A DNA stretch of 64,000 nt from Flavobacterium sp. 1 (GTDB lineage Bacteria; Bacteroidota; Bacteroidia; Flavobacteriales; Flavobacteriaceae). The notes beneath the pieces are model-generated. The model had not been told where the DNA came from. It was given only the letters and a program-made list of their open reading frames with translations, and searched no databases. Numbering within the stretch: the first letter of the stretch is position 1; each line of letters begins with the position of its first letter. Of this stretch, positions 36,387 to 45,666 are shown in pieces. Made by a program: the position numbers and the translations under genes. The stretch is taken from contig NZ_PGER01000001.1 of NCBI RefSeq assembly GCF_002797935.1, forward strand, positions 558,001 to 622,000, written 5' to 3'.

Positions 36387-36714
36387 TTATTATTAAAACT
36401 TATGCGTTTGGTCTGATAAGATGTATTCCTTTTTTTGAAATTTAAAATATTTTAAGTTATTGCTTATTGACTTGATTTTGAAAAAGCTTTCTCCTAATTT
36501 TCTGTTTCAGCATATAGTTCACAATAATATTTTGTAAATGAATTAATTGTCTTTTTATTGATCCAAAGATGTTGGCCTAAAACTTTTTTTTGATCTGGTT
36601 TATACTTTTTTTGGATGATATAAAATATGATTTTTATCATGTTTTTAAAAATATAACTACCTGAATAACAGATAATTAATCGTTAAAATATCATGTTTTT
36701 GTTTTATATTTTTT

Positions 36715-36722
36715 TATATTTG
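36715..36722 (+). promoter_or_regulatory. -7 box TATATTTG of the TPR gene
   Basis: A perfect TAnnTTTG box, 62 nt before the chosen ATG at 36785 and 20 nt before an upstream in-frame ATG at 36743. Confidence 0.45.
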
Positions 36723-36784
36723 TAGTACTGTTTTAAGAGAGTTTGAAGCAGTACTATTTTAATAATCAAATTAATAAATCTATT

Positions 36785-38452
36785 ATGAAAAAAGTTTTTA
36801 TTTATACCGTAGCAGCACTGTTTTTTGTTGTATTGGGGCATGCACAGGATATAAAGCAAGTAAAGAATGCTATCGATGCAGAACAATATGAAAAAGCAAA
36901 AAATATTTTAGAAACAATTACAGCATTAAAACCTACTGATGGCTATGCAAAATTTCTTTTAGGAAATGTTTGTTTGTTAATAGGCGATCAGGAAACAGCC
37001 AAAAAGCATTTTGATACAGGGATTACGTATTCTTCCAAAGGAAATTTCAATTATATAGGATTGGGAAATATTGCATTAGACAAGGGAGATACTGCCGAAG
37101 CTGAAAAATATTTTACGCTAGCAACTAAAAATAGCAGTAAAAGAGATTTAGATGAAAAAGTGTTCATAGGCAAAGCTTATACTTTTTCTGAACATCCAGA
37201 TTATCAAAAAGCAATTGAGATTTTAAGCAAGTCCAGAGAGATTGATCCTGCTAATACTGATGTTTTATTGACTTTGGCAGATGTTTATAAGTTGAACAAA
37301 AAACAAAATGAGTCCTACGAATGCTATCGTGAAGCTTTTCGATTGGATAATACTTTGTTGAGAGCAAAAATGGGACTAGGGACATTGATCAAAAACGCTC
37401 ACAATTTTCCAGCAGCGTTAACTTCCTTTGACGAAGTAATTGCATTAAATCCTAATTATGGACCTGTTTATCGTGAGCTTGCTGAGACAGAATATCTTTG
37501 GGCTTTAAATGATGCCAGAAGATATGATGAGCATATCTCAAAAGGATTGGCTTTCTATGAAAAATACATGTCTTTAACAGATTATTCTTTAGATTCCCGT
37601 ATGCGTCATGCTGATTTCCTTATTTTGGCCACTGATTATAAATCCCTTGAAAAAGAAGCTAATGAAATGAGTAAACTGGATAATGTTAATCCAAGAATAT
37701 ATCGTTATTTAGGGTATTCAGCTTATTATAATAATAATTTTGATACCGCTATAAGTTCGTTATTATCGTTTGTATCAAATACTTCAAACCGTGTTATTGG
37801 CAGAGATTACTTTTATATTGGCGCTGCAAAATTGAGTAAAGGATTGATTGCGGTTCCTATTGATAATGCATTAATTAGTGATGCAATTTCAGATTTTAAA
37901 AAATCATTTGAAATGAGCCCAGCTGTTGCTGCCGAACTTCCGGAGCAGGCTAAAAAATTATATGAGAAAAAATTATATGCTGATGCTGCTTCTGTTTATG
38001 AAATCGCAATTGCAAATACAGAGACAAAATCCTATTTAATGGATAATTTCTTTTTTGCTTCATCAGTTTATTGGTCTTATTATAATGCCGAAAATTTAAA
38101 TCCGCAACAGATTGAGCTATTAAAAAAAGCTGATGCTTCTTTGGATGTAATTATTCAGGCCTCACCATCAACTCAGGATGCTTATCTTTTTAAAGCGAGA
38201 ATACAGGTCTTGCTTAAAAATGATATCCTAGTGGCAAAAAATTATGAAGATTTTATAGAGGCTGCTAAAAAGAAAAGTGTTGATGAATTGAGTACCAAAG
38301 GGATGAAATCTAAATTAATAGAAGCCTATAATAATTTGGGGGTTATTTATGCAGTCAATGATAAAATAAAAGCAAAAGATACTTTTAATAAAACATTAGG
38401 AATTGATCCTGCCAATCAATATGCAGTAGATCAGTTAAAGTTATTGCAGTAA
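36785..38452 (+). CDS. Exported tetratricopeptide repeat protein
   Basis: 555 residues from the ATG at 36785 (MKKVFIYTVAALFFVVLGHAQ), which gives a clean signal peptide. The rest is a string of TPR units, for example YAKFLLGNVCLLIGDQETAKKHFDTGI and AKMGLGTLIKNAHNFPAALTSFDEVIALNPNYG in parts, ending with a clear repeat (LGVIYAVNDKIKAKDTF). TPRs mediate protein contacts, here in the periplasm. It is monocistronic with a strong terminator. It lies between prmA and tpiA. No specific partner is evident. Confidence 0.85.
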   Translation: MKKVFIYTVAALFFVVLGHAQDIKQVKNAIDAEQYEKAKNILETITALKPTDGYAKFLLGNVCLLIGDQETAKKHFDTGITYSSKGNFNYIGLGNIALDKGDTAEAEKYFTLATKNSSKRDLDEKVFIGKAYTFSEHPDYQKAIEILSKSREIDPANTDVLLTLADVYKLNKKQNESYECYREAFRLDNTLLRAKMGLGTLIKNAHNFPAALTSFDEVIALNPNYGPVYRELAETEYLWALNDARRYDEHISKGLAFYEKYMSLTDYSLDSRMRHADFLILATDYKSLEKEANEMSKLDNVNPRIYRYLGYSAYYNNNFDTAISSLLSFVSNTSNRVIGRDYFYIGAAKLSKGLIAVPIDNALISDAISDFKKSFEMSPAVAAELPEQAKKLYEKKLYADAASVYEIAIANTETKSYLMDNFFFASSVYWSYYNAENLNPQQIELLKKADASLDVIIQASPSTQDAYLFKARIQVLLKNDILVAKNYEDFIEAAKKKSVDELSTKGMKSKLIEAYNNLGVIYAVNDKIKAKDTFNKTLGIDPANQYAVDQLKLLQ

Positions 38453-38472
38453 AGGTTGATTTATTTGATTAT

Positions 38473-38506
38473 TAAAAAACCAACGGCTGAATGCCGTTGG
38501 TTTTTT
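38473..38506 (+). terminator. Terminator of the TPR gene
   Basis: Stem AAAAAACCAACGGC/GCCGTTGGTTTTTT with a 5-nt loop and T run. The rest of the gap to 38784 holds an AT-rich leader and the -7 box of the next gene. Confidence 0.85.
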
Positions 38507-38751
38507 TATTGGTCATAGGTTAGCGTTTTAAGTCCTGCAGGTAATATTAAACTCTTTTAGATTAAAATATTAGATTCTTTTTGTTTGCTGCATTGACAAA
38601 AAACAGGAAGTTTTTTTCTTGTGAATAAATGAGTTCTAAGGCAATCGGGTTGTTTCCTAGCTGTTTATCTGCGCAGTAATTCAGATAATTTGATGTGTAA
38701 AAGATACTTTAATTTTAAAGTTTTTGTTTTAAAATATAAAGGGATTAGTAT

Positions 38752-38759
38752 TAAATTTG
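38752..38759 (+). promoter_or_regulatory. -7 box TAAATTTG of the unknown gene pair
   Basis: A perfect TAnnTTTG box, 25 nt before the ATG at 38785. Confidence 0.5.
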
Positions 38760-38784
38760 GTGAGAAATAATAATTGTATAGGTA

Positions 38785-39924
38785 ATGAAAAAAGCAATTT
38801 TAATTTTCTTTTTGTCTGTGGTTTTGGTTAGCAGCAGAGGGATAAAACCTGACGTGATACGTTCTTTTTGTTATTGGAAAACCAATCATGAAGCTAGCCA
38901 AACTGATGATTCGCTTGCAAAATCGATGCAGCTTAACCACATGTACGTCCGTTTTTTTGATGTGGATTGGAATCCTTATGCAAATGAGCCATTGCCTGTA
39001 GCTACTATACGTTCTGTGAATTGGGATATGGAGAAAATGGAGATTACACCCAGTATTTTCATCACCAATGAGGTATTGCTTTTGGCTAGTAAAAAGCAAT
39101 TGGACTCACTGGCAAACAGAATTAGGAAAAGAGTCGGCAGCGTACTTGAGGAATACCAACTGGAGCAGGCTCGAGCAAAGGCATACCAAATTGTTCAAAA
39201 AACATATAATTCCAGCGCTCAAGATCATAAAATTTGGCTCAATACTGATTCTGTTGCCAAAATAGAGAAGCAAAAAATAAAGCTGAACTGCAAGGAGATT
39301 TTGATTGATTGCGATTGGACAGAAAAGTCAAAGAAGAATTATTTTTATTTTTTGCAAAAGCTCAAAATGAATTTTCCTCAATATGCTCTCTCGGCTACAA
39401 TAAGGCTTTGGCAATATAAGTATAGGAATAAAGCGGGTATACCGCCAGTTGATAATGGGTTGCTGATGTGCTATAATTTAACAAGCCCTACGGATTATAA
39501 ATCTAAGAATTCAATCGGAACCAGTAAAGAGGTTGAAGAGTATATTGTTCAGGACGGATATAAATTACCGTTGAATTTTGCTTTACCACTGTATAGCTGG
39601 TCAGTAGTTTTTAGAGGAAAAGTGTTTAAGGGAATTTTGTCAGATTATGAAGACTTTGTGAAAGATACGGTTCGTTTCAAGAAAGTTAATGTTGATCACT
39701 ACGTATTTCAAGATGATGTTTTGATTGGAGATACTTACTTTAGAAATGGTGATGAGATTAGGACTGAGAAAATTTCGGATGCCGAAATTAAAAAGATAAT
39801 TGGAATACTGAAATCTAAAATTGTGGTAACGGATCAAACTAGAGTTACCTTTTTTTCATTTGATAAAAAATACATAAACGATTATGGAATTGAGACAATA
39901 TCCAGTTATTATTCCCTTTTTTAG
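38785..39924 (+). CDS. Exported protein of unknown function, first of an overlapping pair
   Basis: 379 residues with a signal peptide (residues 1-18). The body contains NHMYVRFFDVDWNPYANEPLP, the KEILIDCDWTEKSKKNYFYFL segment and PLYSWSVVFRGKVFKGIL, which look like strands and helices of a TIM-barrel-like, glycoside-hydrolase-type fold, but no catalytic signature can be fixed. The stop overlaps the following gene by 41 nt, a long overlap that implies coupled expression. Function unknown. Confidence 0.72.
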   Translation: MKKAILIFFLSVVLVSSRGIKPDVIRSFCYWKTNHEASQTDDSLAKSMQLNHMYVRFFDVDWNPYANEPLPVATIRSVNWDMEKMEITPSIFITNEVLLLASKKQLDSLANRIRKRVGSVLEEYQLEQARAKAYQIVQKTYNSSAQDHKIWLNTDSVAKIEKQKIKLNCKEILIDCDWTEKSKKNYFYFLQKLKMNFPQYALSATIRLWQYKYRNKAGIPPVDNGLLMCYNLTSPTDYKSKNSIGTSKEVEEYIVQDGYKLPLNFALPLYSWSVVFRGKVFKGILSDYEDFVKDTVRFKKVNVDHYVFQDDVLIGDTYFRNGDEIRTEKISDAEIKKIIGILKSKIVVTDQTRVTFFSFDKKYINDYGIETISSYYSLF

Positions 39925-42229
39925 CCTTTTATTCTTTTTGTTTGGATTTAACGGCGCTTTAGCCTGTGGCTGGTCCGAAAGTCCAGAGATTACCCGATTG
40001 GCTTTATTTCGTGCTGAGCGAAAGGATTTTTTGAAGCTTCGATTTTTGACATATTCAGCAGATAGTTATGCGTCTCCGAATGTTTTCTCAAATCAGGACG
40101 AACTGAAAAACTGTCTTGAATGGCAAAAGCAATTGAGTATGGATATCAATCCGAATGACGTGTACACCATTTTGTATGAAACGGATTCGGAGGTGTTTCA
40201 ATCGGCTTATCAATCAAAAACATTGGGAAAAGTTTTTGCCAAAAACAGCTTTGTCGAGAGACTTTTGCTTCGCAAAAATAAAAAGTTTCTAGAGTATTTG
40301 ATTTTTGCAAAAAAACTTGAGTACAACAATATTGGCGGAGGCAAATGGGAAACTTGGAATAACTTAAATTATGGTTATGATAATACAGCTAAATTATTTG
40401 CAGATATAGGTGATTACGACAAAATATTTAGCTCTGCCAAAGATGGATTCCTGAAAAGGCGTTATGCTTTTCTGCTGATACGAATGAATTATTATGATGG
40501 AAATCCGCAGGAAGCTGTTCGATTGTATGATGATTATTTTGCTTCCAAACCCGATACGATTTTAACTCCTTGGGCTTTGTATTTTAGAGCGCTATGTGCC
40601 GATGATCAGGCATTGCAAAATTATTATTTGAGCCAGGTTTTTGTTTCTTGCGATGAAAAAACTAATGCCGTAATGCAGCATTATGACCGATCATTGACTG
40701 CGGAGACTTTGGCTTTAGCCCAAAACGAAAGCGAAAAAGGAAATATTATGGCATTAGAATGTATGCGTAATCCTTCTCCGCAATTGGAAACATTAAAACA
40801 GATTTATGCATACTGTCCAAATTCAATTTATTTCAGTTTCTTGGTAGGCAGGGAGGTCAACAAACTCGAAGATTGGATTTTTACGCCAAAGTATACCCAA
40901 AACAGTCCTTCGGTAGTTTTTGATAATGAGGAATGGTATCAAGACTATGAGAAAGCCAAAGCTGAAAATTTGACTAAGGATATGCTCTATTTAAAAGACC
41001 TGGAGAAGTTTTTGATTGAAATTCTGAATTCGGCCAAAGGTGAACAAAAGGATTATCTGTGTTCGGCTATTGCACAGCTGTGTTTTATTGATGATCAAAT
41101 AGGTTTGGGTAAAAAATATGTGGATTTGATTTCGGAAAATGCAAATGAGTCAATTGTTTTGCAGTCCAAAATTCAGTTAGCACTAGTGGCTTTGAAGCAA
41201 AAGAATATTGAGAGCGAAGCTACAAAGGAGCTGTTTTTTGAGTGTTTTAATTCGCTTGAAAAAGCGGTTGGACAGGATCATAGCCTTTTTAAAAGCATGT
41301 ACAGTTTTTGCAGAATCACAGCTCAAAAATATGCCGAAAAAGGAGATCAAGCCACAGCGGGACTACTGTTTATGAAATCGAACATAAAGAAGAATAATGA
41401 TTATTTTTGGGATTATAATCCTTATTTTTATGCTTACTTGGGGTATTTTGACCGCTTTGCCAAGGTGAAAGATATTAATAATTTAATGGCTCTTATTGTC
41501 AAAAAAGATAAAACAGCTTTTGAAAAATACATTTGCGCCGGCACAATAAATACTGATCTTAATGTTTACAAGGATTTGAAAGGAACGATTGCTTTTAGGG
41601 ATAACAACTTGCAATTAGCCTATCAAACCTTTGCTGAAATGCCGAAGGATTTTTGGAAAAAAAATTATGAGTTTAAGAATTTTTTAAATGAGGATCCCTT
41701 TTTTCCAAAAATACTGATAAGTAGCAAGGAAAGAAAATTTGATTATGTTTTTAATAAAGCTGCATTTCTAAAAACACTTTTGGAACTTAAAGAGAAAAAT
41801 ACTGCCACAAGCAATTTGAAATTGGCTCACGCTTTTTTTAATGTTTCGTGTTGGGGGAATTCATGGATGATGGTTTCCTATGGCTGGAGCGGTTATTCGG
41901 GCGATGACTACTCTGATTATATTTATGGAGGGAATCGATCAGAGCGGGAAAAAAAGTTTCAAAGAGGAAATTATTACAATTGCAGTCTGGCCAAAATGTA
42001 TTATCAAAAAGCGCTGTTTCTTTCCAAAAATAAAGAAGAAAAAGCATTGGCAAGTTTAATGATTTTTGAATGTGATTACGTTAGTTTTTCAGCAAAGGCT
42101 AATATATTGGGAGAAGAAAATCTGAGGTTTAAGCCAGGAGAGGAAATTTACACCTTTAATTCGGCGTACAAAAACACCCAAACTTTTAAGAAATACAATT
42201 GTCCATTGCTGCAGGACTTTATTCAATAG
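39884..42229 (+). CDS. Large exported protein of unknown function, second of an overlapping pair
   Basis: 781 residues. Hydrophobic segment 9-26 followed by NGALACGW suggests a signal peptide or lipoprotein-like export. The sequence is helical with many paired aromatic residues (YDNTAKLFADIGDYDKIFSSA…, RYAFLLIRMNYYDGNPQEAVRLYDDYF), as in TPR/SEL1-like solenoids. Near the C terminus is a distinctive WMMVSYGWSGYSGDDYSDYIYG segment. The 41-nt overlap with 38785-39924 points to a functional pair. No family recognised. A terminator follows. Confidence 0.72.
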   Translation: MELRQYPVIIPFFSLLFFLFGFNGALACGWSESPEITRLALFRAERKDFLKLRFLTYSADSYASPNVFSNQDELKNCLEWQKQLSMDINPNDVYTILYETDSEVFQSAYQSKTLGKVFAKNSFVERLLLRKNKKFLEYLIFAKKLEYNNIGGGKWETWNNLNYGYDNTAKLFADIGDYDKIFSSAKDGFLKRRYAFLLIRMNYYDGNPQEAVRLYDDYFASKPDTILTPWALYFRALCADDQALQNYYLSQVFVSCDEKTNAVMQHYDRSLTAETLALAQNESEKGNIMALECMRNPSPQLETLKQIYAYCPNSIYFSFLVGREVNKLEDWIFTPKYTQNSPSVVFDNEEWYQDYEKAKAENLTKDMLYLKDLEKFLIEILNSAKGEQKDYLCSAIAQLCFIDDQIGLGKKYVDLISENANESIVLQSKIQLALVALKQKNIESEATKELFFECFNSLEKAVGQDHSLFKSMYSFCRITAQKYAEKGDQATAGLLFMKSNIKKNNDYFWDYNPYFYAYLGYFDRFAKVKDINNLMALIVKKDKTAFEKYICAGTINTDLNVYKDLKGTIAFRDNNLQLAYQTFAEMPKDFWKKNYEFKNFLNEDPFFPKILISSKERKFDYVFNKAAFLKTLLELKEKNTATSNLKLAHAFFNVSCWGNSWMMVSYGWSGYSGDDYSDYIYGGNRSEREKKFQRGNYYNCSLAKMYYQKALFLSKNKEEKALASLMIFECDYVSFSAKANILGEENLRFKPGEEIYTFNSAYKNTQTFKKYNCPLLQDFIQ

Positions 42230-42246
42230 CAATTATTTGGTAAAAA

Positions 42247-42276
42247 AAAGCAGTGCATACTATTTTGCACTGCTTT
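42247..42276. terminator. Bidirectional terminator between the unknown pair and tpiA
   Basis: Stem AAAGCAGTGCA/TGCACTGCTTT with an 8-nt loop between two convergent genes. Confidence 0.75.
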
Positions 42277-42296
42277 AGGGTATTTAGGATTGTTTT

Positions 42297-43049
42297 TTAG
42301 ATTGACGTTACAATTGTAATGAAATCTTTTGCATTCAGAGCAGCTCCGCCAATAAGACCACCGTCTACGTCTGGTTTAGAGAAGATTTCTTTAGCATTAT
42401 CTGGTTTCACACTGCCTCCGTAAAGGATAGTTACATCTTCGGCGATGTCGCTTCCAAAGGCTTTGCGAACAGTTTCTCTGATGAATTCATGCATGTCCTG
42501 CGCTTGTTCCGGCGAAGCAGTTTCTCCAGTTCCAATAGCCCAAACCGGCTCATAAGCCAATACGATTTTTTCCCAGTCTTTAGTTTCAATATGAAATAAG
42601 CCGTCTTTCAATTGGTTTTCAACGATATTGAAATGGTTTCCAGACTGACGGTCTTTTAATTCTTCTCCGAAACAGAAAATTACTGTCAAATCATGTTTCA
42701 AAGCTGTATTTACTTTGCTTGCGATAATAGCATCAGTTTCGTGAAAAATCGCTCTGCGTTCAGAGTGACCCAAAATCACGGTGTTAACACCTATGCTTTT
42801 AATCATATCTGCAGATATTTCGCCTGTAAAAGCACCGCTTTCTGCTTGGTGTAAATTTTGCGCAGCAACTGCTATATTGGAGTGTGTTAAATTATCTACT
42901 GCTGAAGCTAAGTTTATAAACGTTGGTGCAACAATTACTTGTGCGGCAGTCTCAGCTGGAATTTGCGTTAATAATTCGTTTAATAATTCTTTTGTTTGTG
43001 CAGCATTTTTATGCATTTTCCAGTTTCCTGCAACAATCTTCTTTCTCAT
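42297..43049 (-). CDS. tpiA: Triosephosphate isomerase
   Basis: 250 residues. TpiA interconverts dihydroxyacetone phosphate and glyceraldehyde-3-phosphate in glycolysis. The N-terminal KIVAGNWKMHKN with the catalytic Lys, ILGHSERR with catalytic His, and YEPVWAIGTG with catalytic Glu are all present, as is the phosphate-binding ILYGGSVKPDN. It is 48 nt downstream of the TlpA-like gene on the same strand. Confidence 0.97.
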   Translation of the reverse strand: MRKKIVAGNWKMHKNAAQTKELLNELLTQIPAETAAQVIVAPTFINLASAVDNLTHSNIAVAAQNLHQAESGAFTGEISADMIKSIGVNTVILGHSERRAIFHETDAIIASKVNTALKHDLTVIFCFGEELKDRQSGNHFNIVENQLKDGLFHIETKDWEKIVLAYEPVWAIGTGETASPEQAQDMHEFIRETVRKAFGSDIAEDVTILYGGSVKPDNAKEIFSKPDVDGGLIGGAALNAKDFITIVTSI

Positions 43050-43097
43050 TTTTCTAGTATTTATGGTTTTGTGTAATATAATTTGTTCTGCAGTTTC

Positions 43098-43601
43098 TTA
43101 TTGCAGTTTTTTTAGAGTTTCATTAATTTGTGCAAAGTCAGTTTCTATTGCTCTGTAAACACCGATTTTTCCGGTTTTGTCAATGATGATGTATCTTGGA
43201 ATCCAATCTAAGTCTATTGCAGTTCCAAATGCTCCCTTCATACCATCGTTTGCCATAAAATGCAATCCTTTTAATTCGTGTTTTTCGATGCCTTGCTTCC
43301 ATTTATCAGCGGTTTTATCCATAGAAAGAAATACATAGGAAACGTTTGGATTGCTGGATTGAAGTTCTTTTAGTTTTGGCATCGCTTTTACACAATCACC
43401 GCACCAAGAAGCCCAAACTTCTATTACAGTAGTTTTCCCCTTTTGTGCTTTTAAAATATCTTGAAATTTAATCTGATTTCCGTCTGAAGTTAATAAGGTT
43501 TCAGAAAGTGCTTTTTCAGAAAATTTTGTTTTCTGAACTTTTTGTGCTTGAGTGCAGGAAAAAGTTACAAAAGCAATAATTAAAAGAGCAATTTTTTTCA
43601 T
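43098..43601 (-). CDS. TlpA-like thiol-disulfide oxidoreductase, lipoprotein
   Basis: 167 residues with lipobox TFSCTQ (Cys16) and a thioredoxin fold whose active site is WCGDC in VWASWCGDCVKAMPKL. The DLDWIPRYIIIDKTGKI segment contains the cis-Pro loop. Such TlpA-like proteins act as periplasmic disulfide reductases. The gene belongs to the minus-strand run BT_3928-type gene, TlpA, tpiA; its own -7 box lies at 43618-43625. Confidence 0.88.
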   Translation of the reverse strand: MKKIALLIIAFVTFSCTQAQKVQKTKFSEKALSETLLTSDGNQIKFQDILKAQKGKTTVIEVWASWCGDCVKAMPKLKELQSSNPNVSYVFLSMDKTADKWKQGIEKHELKGLHFMANDGMKGAFGTAIDLDWIPRYIIIDKTGKIGVYRAIETDFAQINETLKKLQ

Positions 43602-43617
43602 TTAAATTAAGTTTTTG

Positions 43618-43625
43618 CAAAGTTA
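43618..43625 (-). promoter_or_regulatory. -7 box TAACTTTG of the TlpA gene
   Basis: A perfect TAnnTTTG box on the minus strand, 16 nt before the ATG at 43601. Confidence 0.55.
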
Positions 43626-43760
43626 ACCAAAGAATTGTAAATTAAGTAGGCAGATTTTATAATTTTATGATAAAAAACTTCAAAAAAGCTTACAATATCG
43701 TTATAGTTAATACTTTTTCTCTCTGCATGATTTTAATTTATAACGTCAAGACCAAAAAAA

Positions 43761-43792
43761 AACCTTGCAGGAAAATGATATTTCTGCAAGGC
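43761..43792 (-). terminator. Terminator of the BT_3928-type gene
   Basis: AACCTTGCAG paired with CTGCAAGG and a T run on the minus strand, 26 nt past the stop. This and the -7 box fill 43602-43817. Confidence 0.65.
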
Positions 43793-43817
43793 TTATTTTG
43801 TATTGAAAAATAGAAAT

Positions 43818-44918
43818 TTAGAATACTAAATCTTCGGTGTCGTTATAATGGACTTTTTGTTTTACGGTTCCTTTTTCAAGAATAACAAAACTTGGATTGG
43901 CTCTTTCGATTGTTTTTAAAGGAATAGCATCACAGAAATAAAAATCAAAAGTGATTCCATATTGTTTTTTGATTTTTGCAATTTCTTCTGGAGGTGAAGC
44001 TGTCATTCCAATTACTTTGTATCCTTTTGCAGCAGCTTTTTTATTGATAAGCTCTGCTTTAGAAAGTCCGTCAGTATTGGCTAGAGCCAAATCATAGGCG
44101 ACAATCATTAATAATTTAGGTTCCTGCAGAAGCTCTTCCTTATAATCAGATCCGTCTTTTTCCATTACAAAATCATGGATAGGAGGAACGTAGCCTTCGG
44201 TGATTACCTTGTCTTTTCGGTCTACAAAAGTGGCACCGGCAGGGATATTTGCCAAATCTTTCTCTGTAAATTCTTTGTCAACACCGTTTACTTTGTAAAT
44301 GAAAATCATTTCGACTACCGATTTTGGTGCGCCTTCTGGAATTTCCATTCCTTTCTGGATATTATTACCCACTTTGTATGCGCGAAAATCTTTTAGAGGC
44401 AGGTGATTTATGACCCAGTAGCCCATAAATCCGCATAAAATAACGGATAGTATAGCAAGACTATTTTGGATTTTATTACTGAATAAAGGTTTTACTAATT
44501 TCATATTGATAAATAAAACCAATATAAAAACTAATAAAATGACATCTTTTGTAAACGATTGCCAAGGTGTAAGATGTAATGCATCGCCAAAACAGCCGCA
44601 ATCTTTTACCACATCAAAGTAAGCAGAATAAAAAGTCAGGAAAGTGAATTTAATAATCAAAAGCAATAACAGCCAGATCGTTAATTTTGATTTGAAACCA
44701 ATGAGCAGCATTACGCCCAAAACCACTTCTAAGATTACTATAAATAAGGCTATAGTCAATGAAAACGGTACAAAAAACGGCATGTTGAAAACTGGTTCAC
44801 TAAAGTATTCAGCAAGTTTGTAGGAGAAACCAATCGGGTCATTTAGTTTTATTAATCCTGAGATTATGAACAAGACTCCAACAAAAATTCGGGAGAATTG
44901 GGTGATGATGTTTTTCAT
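43818..44918 (-). CDS. BT_3928 family membrane protein (DoxX-like plus thioredoxin-like domain)
   Basis: 366 residues. The N-terminal 140 residues form four helices of DoxX/MauE type (FSRIFVGVLFIISGLIKLNDPIGFSYKLAEYF) with the redox pair CGCFGDA, and the C-terminal part (about 240-360) is a thioredoxin-like domain without a CxxC (MIVAYDLALANTDGLSKAELINKKA, then GITFDFYFCDAIPLKTIERANPSFVILEKG). It is probably an inner-membrane protein linked to thiol redox, consistent with the TlpA neighbour. Function not proven. Confidence 0.88.
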   Translation of the reverse strand: MKNIITQFSRIFVGVLFIISGLIKLNDPIGFSYKLAEYFSEPVFNMPFFVPFSLTIALFIVILEVVLGVMLLIGFKSKLTIWLLLLLIIKFTFLTFYSAYFDVVKDCGCFGDALHLTPWQSFTKDVILLVFILVLFINMKLVKPLFSNKIQNSLAILSVILCGFMGYWVINHLPLKDFRAYKVGNNIQKGMEIPEGAPKSVVEMIFIYKVNGVDKEFTEKDLANIPAGATFVDRKDKVITEGYVPPIHDFVMEKDGSDYKEELLQEPKLLMIVAYDLALANTDGLSKAELINKKAAAKGYKVIGMTASPPEEIAKIKKQYGITFDFYFCDAIPLKTIERANPSFVILEKGTVKQKVHYNDTEDLVF

Positions 44919-44965
44919 TTTTGGGTTTGTTTTATCGTTTGGGGGCTTTTATAAAATATAATGAA

Positions 44966-45505
44966 TTATTTTTTCTTCATCAAAATCAAGGCAAAAATTG
45001 AATAATTAATCATATCCTGATAATTTGCATCAATTCCTTCAGATACTATCGTTTTTCCTTTATTGTCTTCAATTTGTTTAACCCGCAGTAATTTTTGCAA
45101 AATTAGATCGGTTAATGAACTTATGCGCATTTCGCGCCAGGCTTCTCCGTAATCGTGGTTTTTGTTTTCCATCAATTCTTTGGTCAAAGCTACTTTGGCA
45201 TCATACAATTGGGTTGCTCTTTCAGTTTCTAAGTCAGGCTGATCGACCACGCCCAATTCTAATTGAATCAAGGCCATAATAGAATAATTGATAATACCAA
45301 TGAATTCACCAGTTTCATCTTCGTCTACTTTTCGAATTTCATTTTCTTGTAAACTTCTTATTCTTTGTGCTTTTATAAAAATTTGATCAGTTAGTGACGG
45401 AAGTCTCAAAATGCGCCAAGCACTGCCGTAATCTTTCATTTTATTGATAAAAAGTGTGCGACAAATGGCAATCACCTTGTCATATTCTTGTGAAGTATTC
45501 TTCAT
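44966..45505 (-). CDS. DUF1599 protein, two copies of the domain
   Basis: 179 residues made of two similar halves: NKMKDYGSAWRILRLPSLTDQIFIKAQRIRSLQ and NKNHDYGEAWREMRISSLTDLILQKLLRVKQIE. This is the standard DUF1599 layout, helical and cytosolic, of unknown function. It is divergent from folP and precedes the BT_3928 gene by 47 nt on the same strand. Confidence 0.88.
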   Translation of the reverse strand: MKNTSQEYDKVIAICRTLFINKMKDYGSAWRILRLPSLTDQIFIKAQRIRSLQENEIRKVDEDETGEFIGIINYSIMALIQLELGVVDQPDLETERATQLYDAKVALTKELMENKNHDYGEAWREMRISSLTDLILQKLLRVKQIEDNKGKTIVSEGIDANYQDMINYSIFALILMKKK

Positions 45506-45513
45506 TATTGATG

Positions 45514-45521
45514 TATATTTG
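45514..45521 (+). promoter_or_regulatory. Possible -7 box TATATTTG of folP
   Basis: A perfect TAnnTTTG box, 145 nt upstream of the folP ATG. It would give a long leader that includes the short tandem repeats at 45558-45640. Confidence 0.35.
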
Positions 45522-45557
45522 TATAAAATTGCTTCAAAAATAAGAAAAATAAAGTTT

Positions 45558-45640
45558 AAAAAATTAAAGGTTTAAGGGTTTAAAAGTTTAAGAGTTTAAA
45601 AATTTAAACAATTTTAAACAATTTTAAACTTTTTTGAGTT
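45558..45640. repeat. Short imperfect tandem repeats with a GTTTAA core in the folP leader
   Basis: About nine units with a TTTAA core, first with a period of 8-9 (GGTTTAAG, GGTTTAAA, AGTTTAAG, AGTTTAAA) and then a period of 10 (AATTTTAAAC). Such arrays change length easily. No protein is encoded. Confidence 0.6.
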
Positions 45641-45666
45641 GCTTTAAACTAAAAAAAAACATATAA

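Noticed and set aside
38706..38721. Palindrome-like ACTTTAATTTTAAAGT as a third site of the winged-helix regulator
   Set aside because: It lacks the central G/C of the two good sites, is one base shorter, and AT-rich palindromes of this kind arise by chance here.
43761..43792. Copy of the MITE palindrome (CCTTGCAGG) near 43770
   Set aside because: Only the CCTTGCAG word is shared; this is an ordinary terminator hairpin without the terminal repeats.
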